Assembly: GCF_000971235.1 (NCBI RefSeq)
Contig: NZ_BBMB01000012.1
Span: 1 to 64,000, forward strand
From: Demequina subtropica
GTDB taxonomy: Bacteria > Actinomycetota > Actinomycetes > Actinomycetales > Demequinaceae
DNA length: 64,000 bases
Direction: 5' to 3'
The position numbers and the translations under genes are program-made. Of the stretch, positions 38,514-46,289 are shown piece by piece; position 1 is the first letter of the stretch; each line of letters starts with the position of its first letter. The notes below the pieces were generated by a model. That model did not search any database. It was not told where the DNA came from and saw nothing but the letters and a program-made list of their open reading frames with translations.

Positions 38514-39407
38514 ATGGAAGTCCGCCACCTCGAGCTGCTGCGCGACCTGCGGGAGCGGGGCACTCTGGGCGCGGTCGCCGCGGCCACCTACCGGACGCCG
38601 TCCGCGCTGTCCCAGCAGCTGAGGACGGCGGAGCGTGAGCTCGGCGTGCAGCTCGTCGAGCCCGTGTCCCGGGGACTGAGACTCACGTGGGCGGGGGAGA
38701 TCCTCGCCGATGGCGCGGACGATGTGCTGGCGGCCCTCGCGCGCGTGGAGGCGTCGCTCGACGCCGGGCGCGGCGAGCCGAGCGGCACGGTCCGCATCGG
38801 TACCTTGCCGAGCGCCGGCGCCGCCTTGCTGCCAGGGCTGATGGCGAGGCTCGTGGGCACGCGCATCGCGATCGAGCTCGAGGACTTCGACCTCGCGGAG
38901 GCCGACTACGCGGGTCGGACGCTCGACGACGACCTGGTGATCGCGCACAGCCTCAGCGCGGACGTGCCGGCCGGTGCCGAGGGGCTGTTCTCCCAAGTGG
39001 TCGCTCGCGAGCCCATCGACGTGGCGGTGCCCGCCGACCACCCGCTCGCCTCGCGCGCCGTCCTCGCGCCTGACGACGTCGTCGCGTACCGCTGGATCGC
39101 GGTGCCGCGCGGCTACCCGTTCGCCACCGTGCTCGAGAGCATCGAGGGGTCCACCGGCGCGACGCTCGAGCGCATCGTCGAGATCAGGGACAACAGGCTG
39201 GTCGAATCGCTCGTGAGCAGGGGGCTGGGGCTCGCGCTGCTGCCGCGGTTCTCGACGCCGGCCTCACCGGCCTACCGCCTCATCCCCCTCACCGGGGTGC
39301 GGGCGGTGCGGAGCATCGTGGCCATCGGGCGTCCCGAGCGGGTCGCCCGCCACGCGGTGCGGGCGGTGATGGACGTCCTCGCGGACGTGGGGAAGTCCCT
39401 CGGGTGA
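38514..39407 (+). CDS. LysR-family transcriptional regulator
   Basis: Encodes 297 residues. The winged helix-turn-helix covers about 1-60 (EVRHLELLRDLRERGTLGAVAAATYRTPSALSQQLRTAERELG), followed by a type 2 periplasmic-binding-like effector domain from about residue 92. TAGGAT ends 6 bp before the ATG, suggesting a leaderless mRNA. An AGAA-N11-TTCT dyad (38471-38489), of the T-N11-A LysR type, lies between this gene and the divergent exporter. It probably controls that exporter. Confidence 0.9.
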   Translation: MEVRHLELLRDLRERGTLGAVAAATYRTPSALSQQLRTAERELGVQLVEPVSRGLRLTWAGEILADGADDVLAALARVEASLDAGRGEPSGTVRIGTLPSAGAALLPGLMARLVGTRIAIELEDFDLAEADYAGRTLDDDLVIAHSLSADVPAGAEGLFSQVVAREPIDVAVPADHPLASRAVLAPDDVVAYRWIAVPRGYPFATVLESIEGSTGATLERIVEIRDNRLVESLVSRGLGLALLPRFSTPASPAYRLIPLTGVRAVRSIVAIGRPERVARHAVRAVMDVLADVGKSLG

Positions 39408-39417
39408 GAGGCCGCCG

Positions 39418-40752
39418 TCAGCGGGTGGCGGGCACGTGCGCAGGATCCTCGGCGGACCCGGCCTGTGTGCGCGGCTCGGGCGCGGGCCACCGCCCGATGG
39501 CGAGCGCGCCGCACGCGAGCGCGCCCGCGAGGGCGCCGAAGCCGACCGCGAGCGAGGTGGCTCCCGCGACGGCGCCGAGCGCCGCCGTGCAGACGAGCGC
39601 CGCCGACTGGAGCGCCATGGACTGCACGGACAGCAGGGTGGCACGCTCCGCGGAGCCGACCTCGCCGTGGAGCAGGGACGCCGTCAGCGGCCCGCTCACG
39701 CCGAGCAGAAGGTAGAAGGCGACGAAGGCCGCCGCGGCCGCACCCGCGAGCGGCAGGGCGACGCAGGCGAGCGCGATGGCGGCACCCGCGATGGAGAGCG
39801 CGGCCGCCCTCGCATCGTGACGGAAGAGGCGCGACGCTGCGGGCGCGAGCGCCGCGCCGGCCGACGAGCCGAGGAACCCCGCGGTGACCAGCACGGCGTA
39901 CGGGCCCGCGGCCGCGGCCTCGCCGCCGAGCAGCGCCGACGCGCGAGCGGGCGCGAGCAGCTCGATCCCGGCGAGCGCCACCCCGAGCGCCCCGGTGAAC
40001 GCGAGCAGGCGGCGGATGCGGGCGGATCCACCCGCGACTCGCAGCCCCCGTGCCACGGTGGCAGGCACCTCGCGCGCGCTGGCGCGGGAGCCGGCGACGA
40101 TGCGCGCGAGGGCGCCGCGCTGCTGGGGCGCGGCGAGGCCGGGCCGGCGGTCCGGGACCTCGTCGACCCAGGCGAGCGTCACGGCGATCTGCACGAGCGA
40201 CAGCACGGCGCGGAGGAAGAAGGGGACGGACAGCGCGACGAGGCCCGCGCCCGACGTCGGCCCCGGCACGATCGCGACCGCCGCGCCCGCGGCAAGGGCC
40301 CCGACGGCGAGCGAGCCGGACTCCGCGACGGCGGCACGCGACAGTCCCGGCGTGAGGTCCGCATCGGGGTCGACCGCGTGGACGCGGTCCACGTACCAGG
40401 CCTCGAGCGGACCCGAGTCGAGCGCGCGGGCGAGGCCCATGAGCACGAACGCGACCGCGAACCACGCCGCGCTGTTCGCGAACGCGACGAGCGTCGAGCC
40501 CAGCGCGCTCACCAGCGACGAGGCGACGATCACGCCCCTGCGCCCGACGACGTCGGCGAGGCCGCCGGTGGGCAGCTCGAGGAGCAGCGTCGACGCGCTG
40601 AACAGCGCCGTCAGGAGGCCGATGGTGGTGAGGGACATCCCGCGGGTGCTCAGCAGGAGCACGATCAGCGGGGCGACGAGGCCCGTCGGGAGCCAGCGCA
40701 GCGCGGTGAGCGTGACGTAGCGGCGGCGGAGCCGAACGAGGTCCTGGCTCAT
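39418..40752 (-). CDS. MFS transporter
   Basis: Encodes 444 residues. About twelve hydrophobic segments are present, with the MFS motif A variant GGLADVVGRRGVIVASSL between helices 2 and 3. This resembles drug-efflux type MFS proteins, but the substrate is unknown. The start ATG overlaps the arsR stop (ATGA), so it is under control of the ArsR-type promoter. Its 3' end converges on the LysR gene with a 10-bp gap. Confidence 0.88.
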   Translation of the reverse strand: MSQDLVRLRRRYVTLTALRWLPTGLVAPLIVLLLSTRGMSLTTIGLLTALFSASTLLLELPTGGLADVVGRRGVIVASSLVSALGSTLVAFANSAAWFAVAFVLMGLARALDSGPLEAWYVDRVHAVDPDADLTPGLSRAAVAESGSLAVGALAAGAAVAIVPGPTSGAGLVALSVPFFLRAVLSLVQIAVTLAWVDEVPDRRPGLAAPQQRGALARIVAGSRASAREVPATVARGLRVAGGSARIRRLLAFTGALGVALAGIELLAPARASALLGGEAAAAGPYAVLVTAGFLGSSAGAALAPAASRLFRHDARAAALSIAGAAIALACVALPLAGAAAAAFVAFYLLLGVSGPLTASLLHGEVGSAERATLLSVQSMALQSAALVCTAALGAVAGATSLAVGFGALAGALACGALAIGRWPAPEPRTQAGSAEDPAHVPATR

Positions 40753-41348
40753 GCGCGGGGATCCTCGCCCGGGTAGGCGTAGGCGAAGTACCGGACCGCG
40801 CGCGCCCCGTCGGGACGGGCGGCGGGATCGTGATCACGGTCGACGTAGGGCGCGAAGAGGCGCAGCATGGCCGACTTGAGCGCGACCAGCTCCGCGGGTG
40901 TCATCCACGCGACCACGTCGGTGGACATGTCTGCCGCGCGCCAGACCGCCGCCTCGTGGTCGCGGCGGGAGCGGTAGGCGCGCCACGCCTCGAAGCGGTA
41001 GTCCTCGATCACGCTGGACAGCGCGGCTGCGGCGACCTCATGCGCCGTCCCGGCCGCGCCGCTGCTGTCCCACGAGATCCCTTCGGAGCGCGCGCGCCAC
41101 GGACGCTCGCGACCCTTGCCCCCCTCCGCGGGGAGCACATGCCCGTACTTGGCGAGCTGGCGCAGGTGGTAGGAGCAGTTCGCCGGGGTCTGGCCCAGGC
41201 GCTCCGCGCACTGGGATGCCGTGAGGGGACCCTCGGAGAGCAGGTCGAGCAGCGCGAACCGCACGGGATGCGCGAGGGCGCGCAGCTCGCGCGGGTCGGT
41301 GATCTCGCGGACCGGCCAGGGTGCCGCCTCGTTCTCGGGGTTCTCCAC
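40749..41348 (-). CDS. ArsR-type helix-turn-helix regulator
   Basis: Encodes 199 residues if it begins at GTG 41348. The winged HTH is LRALAHPVRFALLDLLSEGPLTASQCAERLGQTPANCSYHLRQLAKYGHV (about 20-70). The C-terminal half is helical with Trp-rich patches and no clear metal site. A frame extension to a TTG at 41384 is unlikely because that TTG is the -35 of a good promoter. It is translationally coupled to the MFS gene and probably autoregulated through the palindrome in its promoter. Confidence 0.85.
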   Translation of the reverse strand: MENPENEAAPWPVREITDPRELRALAHPVRFALLDLLSEGPLTASQCAERLGQTPANCSYHLRQLAKYGHVLPAEGGKGRERPWRARSEGISWDSSGAAGTAHEVAAAALSSVIEDYRFEAWRAYRSRRDHEAAVWRAADMSTDVVAWMTPAELVALKSAMLRLFAPYVDRDHDPAARPDGARAVRYFAYAYPGEDPRA

Positions 41349-41355
41349 GAAATCG

Positions 41356-41384
41356 AAAGTACTCTTTCGAAAGAAACCTTGCAA
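41356..41384 (-). promoter_or_regulatory. arsR-MFS promoter with operator in the spacer
   Basis: On the minus strand TTGCAA (41379-41384), 17 bp and TACTTT (41356-41361) form a near-consensus promoter whose -10 ends 7 bp before the GTG at 41348. The spacer holds the perfect palindrome TCTTTCGAAAGA (41363-41374). A second overlapping dyad, TCGAAAG-N4-CTTTCGA (41353-41370), covers the -10. Three TCGAAAG half-sites in total suggest cooperative repression. Confidence 0.65.
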
Positions 41385-41409
41385 CGCGGGAGTGGGCGCG
41401 ACGCAGGCG

Positions 41410-43656
41410 TCAGTGGCGGAGCCCGAGCCGCGCGTGCAGCCGGCGCAGGGGAGCGGGCGCCCACCAGTTCCAGTCGCCCAGCAGCGTCATCGTCGCGGGG
41501 ACCAGCAGCATGCGCACCACGGTGGCGTCGAGGATGACGGCGACCGCGAGCCCGACGCCCACCTCCTTGATCATGAGCAGGTCGCCCAGCGCGAAGCCCA
41601 GGAAGACGAGCACCACGACCGCCGCCGCGGACGTGATGATGCGGCCCGAGCGCTGGAGGCCCTTGCGCACCGCGGCATCGTTGTCGTCGCCCGCGTCCAC
41701 GTACTCCTTGACGCGCGCGAGCAGGAAGACCTCGTAGTCCATCGCGAGCCCGAAGCCGAACGCCGCGATAATGACCGCGACGTACGTCTCGATACCCCCG
41801 GTCGATGTGAACCCCAGGGTGGCCTCCAGATGGCCCTCGCCGAAGATCCATGTCACCACGCCGAGCGTCGCGAGCAGGGACAGCGAGTTGATCACCAGGG
41901 TCTTGACGGGCACGAGCAGGGACCCGGTCATGAGGAACAGCAGCACCAGCGTCGCGACGACGACCAGGCCGCCCGCGAGCAGTGCGCCCTCGACGATCGC
42001 GGCGAGGAAGTCGATCTGCGTCGCGGCGACGCCGCCGACCTTGAGCTCCACGGGCTCCTCGAGCAGGCGGATGTCCTCGACCGCCCGTACGGCCTCGGGA
42101 CCCGACGGGTCGGTCGCGTCGAGCCGCACGCCGACGAAGGTCTCGCCGTCGACCGTCTCCGGCGCGTCGAGCGCCCGCACGCCCTCGACCTCCGCGACCT
42201 GGTCGAGGAAGCCGGTCAGGTCCGCGGGGTCCGCCAGCGTGTGGATCGTGATGGCGGGCTCGCCGAGGTCCGGGAATCCCTCGCGGAACGCCTCGACGAA
42301 GTCGCGCCGCTCGTTCCCGGCGGGCAACGCCTCGATGTCGGAGTTGCGCAGCGTGATGCCGAGCACCGGGGTCGCCAGCAGAAGCAGCAGCGCGGTCGCG
42401 GCGCTGACGACGAGCCAGGGGCGACGTTGCCCCCATGCGGCGAGCCTCGAGAACGCGCCGTCGTCGCGGTCGACATCGGCGGTGGTGGCGATGACGCGCC
42501 GAAGCCCGGGCACGCGCGACAGGACGCTCGGTCCCGTGATGCGCGGAGCGAGCAGGTAGAGGACCGCAGGGACGATGGTGAGGGCCGCGACCATCGCGGT
42601 GAGCACCACGCCGACCGCGGCGCCGCCCATGCCCTTCATGATCACCGGCGCGAACAGCAGCAGCCCGCCGACCGCGATCGTCACGATGAGCGCGGAGAAG
42701 GTCACGGTCCGCCCGGCCGTCGCCATCGTCGCCTCGAGCGCGTCCGTCCGGGTGGCGCGGGGCTCGCCTCCGCGCCGATGCAGCTCCTCCCGGAAGCGGG
42801 ACACGATCAGCAGCCCGTAGTCGATCGACAGCCCGATGCCGAGCACCGTCACCACGTTGACCGCGCTCTGGTCCAGGTCCAGCGCGAAGGAGAATCCGTA
42901 CAGCACCGCGAGTCCGCCGGCGATCGACGCGACCGCGCCCGTCAGAGGCGTGGCGGCGGCGAGGAATCCCCCGAACACGAACACCATGACGATGAGCGCG
43001 GCGGGCAGGGAGATCATCTCGCCTGTGCGGAGATCGTGTTCGAGCTGGCGCGTGAAGTCGTCGAACACCAGGGGGTTCGACGAGGTGTCCGCCACCGCGT
43101 CCGGTTGGGTGGCGCGCATGTCCGCGACCGCGTCGTCGACGATGCGCGCGACCTCCTGGTGGAGCGGCAGAGGGTCTGCGTCGCCCAGATCCGTGAACCC
43201 CACGTCGATGAGGAAGCCCGTGCCGTCGATATCGACCAGCTCGGTCGCGAGGTCGCGCGTCGCGCCGTCATGGGCGGCCGCGGGGTCGAAGGCGGGGCCC
43301 GGCACGGCGCCGAACGGGGAGGCCGCCACCGTCACGCCGTCGATCTCCGCGATGCGCGCGACCGCCGCCTGCGTGGCGTCCTGGACCGCCGCATCGTCCA
43401 GCGCGACCTGCCGGACATAGGCAGTCGCTCCCGGACCCTGCGACTCGTCGGCGGTGCGGAGCCGTGCCTGGTAGACGGCCCACGAGTCGGAGCCCTCGAC
43501 GAGCGGCGGGCCGGTGGTGACCCGCTGGAACAGGCCCTCGCCGTTCACGCCGATCGTCGCGAGCGCGTACAGCGCGAGCGTGCCGATCACCGCGAGCACC
43601 ACGACGAGACGCGGCGCCCGCGCGATGAGCCGTCCGACCCGCGCGAATCCCCCCAC
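41410..43656 (-). CDS. MMPL-family RND transporter
   Basis: Encodes 748 residues from a GTG. Two halves each carry one membrane helix, an extracytoplasmic domain and a five-helix bundle. The MMPL signatures are VVTVLGIGLSIDYGLLIVSRFREEL in the first half and AAFGFGLAMDYEVFLLARVKEY in the second, with proton-relay Asp-Tyr pairs in both. Such pumps export lipids or drugs across the membrane. The gene is 61 bp upstream of arsR on the same strand; arsR has its own promoter, so control may be separate. Confidence 0.92.
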   Translation of the reverse strand: MGGFARVGRLIARAPRLVVVLAVIGTLALYALATIGVNGEGLFQRVTTGPPLVEGSDSWAVYQARLRTADESQGPGATAYVRQVALDDAAVQDATQAAVARIAEIDGVTVAASPFGAVPGPAFDPAAAHDGATRDLATELVDIDGTGFLIDVGFTDLGDADPLPLHQEVARIVDDAVADMRATQPDAVADTSSNPLVFDDFTRQLEHDLRTGEMISLPAALIVMVFVFGGFLAAATPLTGAVASIAGGLAVLYGFSFALDLDQSAVNVVTVLGIGLSIDYGLLIVSRFREELHRRGGEPRATRTDALEATMATAGRTVTFSALIVTIAVGGLLLFAPVIMKGMGGAAVGVVLTAMVAALTIVPAVLYLLAPRITGPSVLSRVPGLRRVIATTADVDRDDGAFSRLAAWGQRRPWLVVSAATALLLLLATPVLGITLRNSDIEALPAGNERRDFVEAFREGFPDLGEPAITIHTLADPADLTGFLDQVAEVEGVRALDAPETVDGETFVGVRLDATDPSGPEAVRAVEDIRLLEEPVELKVGGVAATQIDFLAAIVEGALLAGGLVVVATLVLLFLMTGSLLVPVKTLVINSLSLLATLGVVTWIFGEGHLEATLGFTSTGGIETYVAVIIAAFGFGLAMDYEVFLLARVKEYVDAGDDNDAAVRKGLQRSGRIITSAAAVVVLVFLGFALGDLLMIKEVGVGLAVAVILDATVVRMLLVPATMTLLGDWNWWAPAPLRRLHARLGLRH

Positions 43657-43723
43657 GCGTCCAGGCTACGAGGCGTGCGATGCGTCCGGGGAGGCGACGG
43701 CGGGAGCGGGCCGTTGCTCGGCA

Positions 43724-43750
43724 GAGCAGGAAGTGTTTGTTACTCTGCTC
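43724..43750. promoter_or_regulatory. Inverted repeat in the mmpL-CHAP intergenic region
   Basis: GAGCAG (43724-43729) and CTGCTC (43745-43750) flank an AT-rich 15-bp centre containing TACTCT (43741-43746), a possible -10 for the CHAP gene. The only AT-rich patch of this 178-bp divergent region is here. Confidence 0.35.
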
Positions 43751-43834
43751 GCGTTCGCCGGACGTGCGCCGCGGCGAAGGCGCCCGGTGGGCGGACCGAG
43801 AACGAGTCGACCGCCATCTAAGGGCCACCCGCGC

Positions 43835-43929
43835 ATGTCCGTCCCCACCGCCTCCGCGCGCCCCTTGCGCGCGAGCGACACGATGCTGGCCGTCGCCGCG
43901 GCGGTGACGCTCGCACAGTCCGGGGGCGA
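43835..43929 (+). pseudogene. Detached signal-peptide segment of the CHAP protein gene
   Basis: An ATG at 43835, preceded by AGGG, opens a frame coding for a basic N-terminus and the hydrophobic MLAVAAAVTLAQS. At the G5 tract 43922-43926 the frame then runs into Arg-rich nonsense. If one G is removed, the sequence continues as SGANAAPVVSSATLP, a normal AxA signal-peptidase site, and enters the frame of the CHAP protein at 44016-44864. I read this as one gene with a +1 frameshift. Confidence 0.6.
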
Positions 43930-44015
43930 ATGCCGCGCCCGTCGTCTCGAGCGCGACGCTTCCGACCGCAGCTGTCTCGTCGTCGCTGCTGGGCAACGAG
44001 ATCACGTCGCTCTGG

Positions 44016-44864
44016 GTGGACGTCGAGGAGTGCATCTTCCGTGCCGGGTCCGCGACCAGCACCAAGGAGGTCGCGATCGGCTACAAGCGGGCTCGCGTCA
44101 CGGCGACCGGCAACGGCCGCTCCGGGTGGATCGAGTTTTCGATCGGCGGCGTCAAGGGCCGGATGCCGCGGAGGTTCCTCACCGCGATCAAGCCCACGCC
44201 CGACCCGACCCGGGTCTGGACCACGGAGGACAGCCTGGCGCTGCGCTCGGGCCCCGGCAACAACTACGCCGTCAAGAAGACCGTGCCCGCCGGCACCAAG
44301 GGTGTGTTCCAGAACATCCGCCGCAACGGTTGGCGGCTCATCAAGTTCGGCGACACCTACGCGTGGACCTTCCGCAAGAAGGTGAGCGTCGGCGGCTTCT
44401 ACGACCGCGACGCCATCCTCTCCCTCGCGCACTCGCAGGTCGGCTACCGCGAGCCCGCGTGGCAGACCAACAAGTTCAACACCTGGATCGGCGGCTCCAA
44501 CGCCTGGTGCAGCGTGTTCGTCTCCTGGGTCTTCGACCACACGGACTTCGCCGCCGGCGTGCCCAAGCGCGATCGCTTCAAGGACTATGTTGCGGACCTC
44601 CGCAAGGCGGGAGTCCTCGACACCACCCCCAAGGCGAGCGAGCTGCAGAAGGGCGATGTGGTCCTGGTCGACTTGTACCCGTACGACGGCCCGACGCACA
44701 CCGGAATCGTGGACCACGTCGCCGGCGACTACGTGTGGCTCGTCGAGGGCAACACGCTCTCGGGCACCGGCGACAAGACCCGCGGCGTGTTCTACCGCAA
44801 GCGCGCGCTCGTCAACATCAACGCCGTGTACGACCCGTGGGACTACGCCTGGGAGACCCGCTGA
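44016..44864 (+). CDS. SH3b-CHAP domain cell-wall amidase-like protein (frameshifted 5' end)
   Basis: The uninterrupted frame codes for 282 residues from an internal GTG; the natural start is probably 43835. An SH3b-like domain lies around residues 65-125 (DSLALRSGPGNNYAVKKTVPAGTKG). A CHAP/NlpC-P60-like peptidase domain follows: catalytic Cys in NAWCSVFVSWVF near residue 164, LQKGDVVLVDLYPYDGPTHTGIVDHVAG with the catalytic His, and VWLVEGNT. It should be secreted and cut peptidoglycan, but without the frameshifted signal peptide the product would stay inside. It is divergent from mmpL and followed by rarA. Confidence 0.8.
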   Translation: MDVEECIFRAGSATSTKEVAIGYKRARVTATGNGRSGWIEFSIGGVKGRMPRRFLTAIKPTPDPTRVWTTEDSLALRSGPGNNYAVKKTVPAGTKGVFQNIRRNGWRLIKFGDTYAWTFRKKVSVGGFYDRDAILSLAHSQVGYREPAWQTNKFNTWIGGSNAWCSVFVSWVFDHTDFAAGVPKRDRFKDYVADLRKAGVLDTTPKASELQKGDVVLVDLYPYDGPTHTGIVDHVAGDYVWLVEGNTLSGTGDKTRGVFYRKRALVNINAVYDPWDYAWETR

Positions 44865-44912
44865 CCGTCGCCCGGTCGGGCGGCGTCGGACCCAGCATCT
44901 ACGCTGGCCCTC

Positions 44913-46235
44913 GTGGATCTGTTCGACGCCGCCCGCACCGCCGCCTCGGGTGTCCCTGAGGCGCTGGGGAACGCGCCCCTCGCGGTGCGCATGCGTCCCC
45001 GCACCCTCGACGAGGTGGTCGGGCAGCAGCACCTCCTGACCGAGGGATCGCCCCTGCGGCGGCTCATCGGCGACGACGCCCCCGCGACGAGCGTGGTGCT
45101 GTGGGGACCGCCCGGCACGGGCAAGACCACGCTCGCCTACCTCGTCGCGGGCAACCGTCGCTTCGTCGAGCTGTCCGCGGTGACCGCCGGCGTCAAGGAT
45201 GTCCGCGCCGTCGTCGACGACTCGAAGCGCCGCATCGCGACGGGGGAGCGCGAGACCGTCCTCTTCGTCGACGAGATCCACCGCTTCACGCGGTCGCAGC
45301 AGGACGCCCTGCTCCCCGCGGTGGAGAACCGCTGGGTGACGCTCATCGGCGCGACCACCGAGAACCCGTCGTTCTCGGTGGTGGGCCCGCTGCTGTCGCG
45401 ATCGCTGCTGCTGGTGCTGCAGCCGCTCGCCTCGACGGATATCGCGGCGGTCCTCGCCCGCGCCGTCGAGGACCCGCGCGGCCTGGGCGCCTCGGTCTCC
45501 CTCGAGGACGATGCGCGCGACCACATCCTGCGCGTCGCCGGCGCCGACGCGCGCAAGGCGCTGACGCTGCTCGAGTCGATCGCGCAGGCGGCAGGCCCCG
45601 AGCGCACGGTCACGGCGGCGCTGGCGGAGGCGACCATGGACGCCGCCCTCGTCGCCTACGACAAGTCGGGGGACCAGCACTACGACGTCATCAGCGCGTT
45701 CATCAAGTCGGTGCGCGGCTCCGACGTCGACGCGGCGCTCCACTACCTGGCGCGCATGGTGGTGGCAGGCGAGGACCCCCGGTTCATCGCACGGCGGCTC
45801 GTCATCCTCGCGGCCGAGGACATCGGCATGGCGGACCCGCAGGGTCTCGTGATCGCGCAGGCGGCCGCCGACGCGGTGAGCTTCATCGGCATGCCCGAGG
45901 GCCGCATCGTCCTCGCAGAGGCGACGACCTACCTCGCGAGCGCACCCAAGTCGAACCGCTCCTACCGGGCGATCGACGCGGCCATCGCCGACGTGCGCGC
46001 AGGCCGGGCCGGCGTGGTCCCCGAGCATCTGCGCGATGCCCACTACTCCGGCGCGGCGCGTATCGGCCACGGCAAGGATTACCAGTACTCTCATGACGCG
46101 CCGCATGGTGTGGCCGCGCAGGAGTACCTGCCGGAGACGCTGCGCGGCGCGCGGTACTACGAGCCCACGGAGCACGGCTATGAGCGCACGCTCACCGAGC
46201 GCCTACGGGCCATCCGGGGGATGCTCGGCCGCTGA
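44913..46235 (+). CDS. rarA: Replication-associated recombination protein RarA (MgsA)
   Basis: Encodes 440 residues from a GTG. This AAA+ ATPase, related to clamp loaders, acts at stalled forks. [17 protein letters not shown], Walker [10 protein letters not shown], Walker [10 protein letters not shown], sensor 1 [10 protein letters not shown], and the C-terminal tetramerisation part with [27 protein letters not shown] and [19 protein letters not shown] are all present. TACGCT (44900-44905) ends 7 bp before the GTG, suggesting a leaderless transcript. Confidence 0.95.
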   Translation: MDLFDAARTAASGVPEALGNAPLAVRMRPRTLDEVVGQQHLLTEGSPLRRLIGDDAPATSVVLWGPPGTGKTTLAYLVAGNRRFVELSAVTAGVKDVRAVVDDSKRRIATGERETVLFVDEIHRFTRSQQDALLPAVENRWVTLIGATTENPSFSVVGPLLSRSLLLVLQPLASTDIAAVLARAVEDPRGLGASVSLEDDARDHILRVAGADARKALTLLESIAQAAGPERTVTAALAEATMDAALVAYDKSGDQHYDVISAFIKSVRGSDVDAALHYLARMVVAGEDPRFIARRLVILAAEDIGMADPQGLVIAQAAADAVSFIGMPEGRIVLAEATTYLASAPKSNRSYRAIDAAIADVRAGRAGVVPEHLRDAHYSGAARIGHGKDYQYSHDAPHGVAAQEYLPETLRGARYYEPTEHGYERTLTERLRAIRGMLGR

Positions 46236-46289
46236 TCCTCGCGGTGGTAGGTCGCGACGACGCCGTGGCCGACTGAGGGGACACTCCGC

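Noticed and set aside
41349-41384. TTG at 41384 as start of the ArsR-type gene
   Set aside because: It coincides with the -35 hexamer of a good promoter whose -10 lies 7 bp before the GTG at 41348, and the 12 extra residues are coded by the operator palindrome.
43514-44959. 481-codon plus-strand frame running across the CHAP locus
   Set aside because: Only the short signal-peptide segment from 43835 to the G tract looks like protein; the rest is Arg/Gly/His-rich noise in the wrong frame of the CHAP domain.
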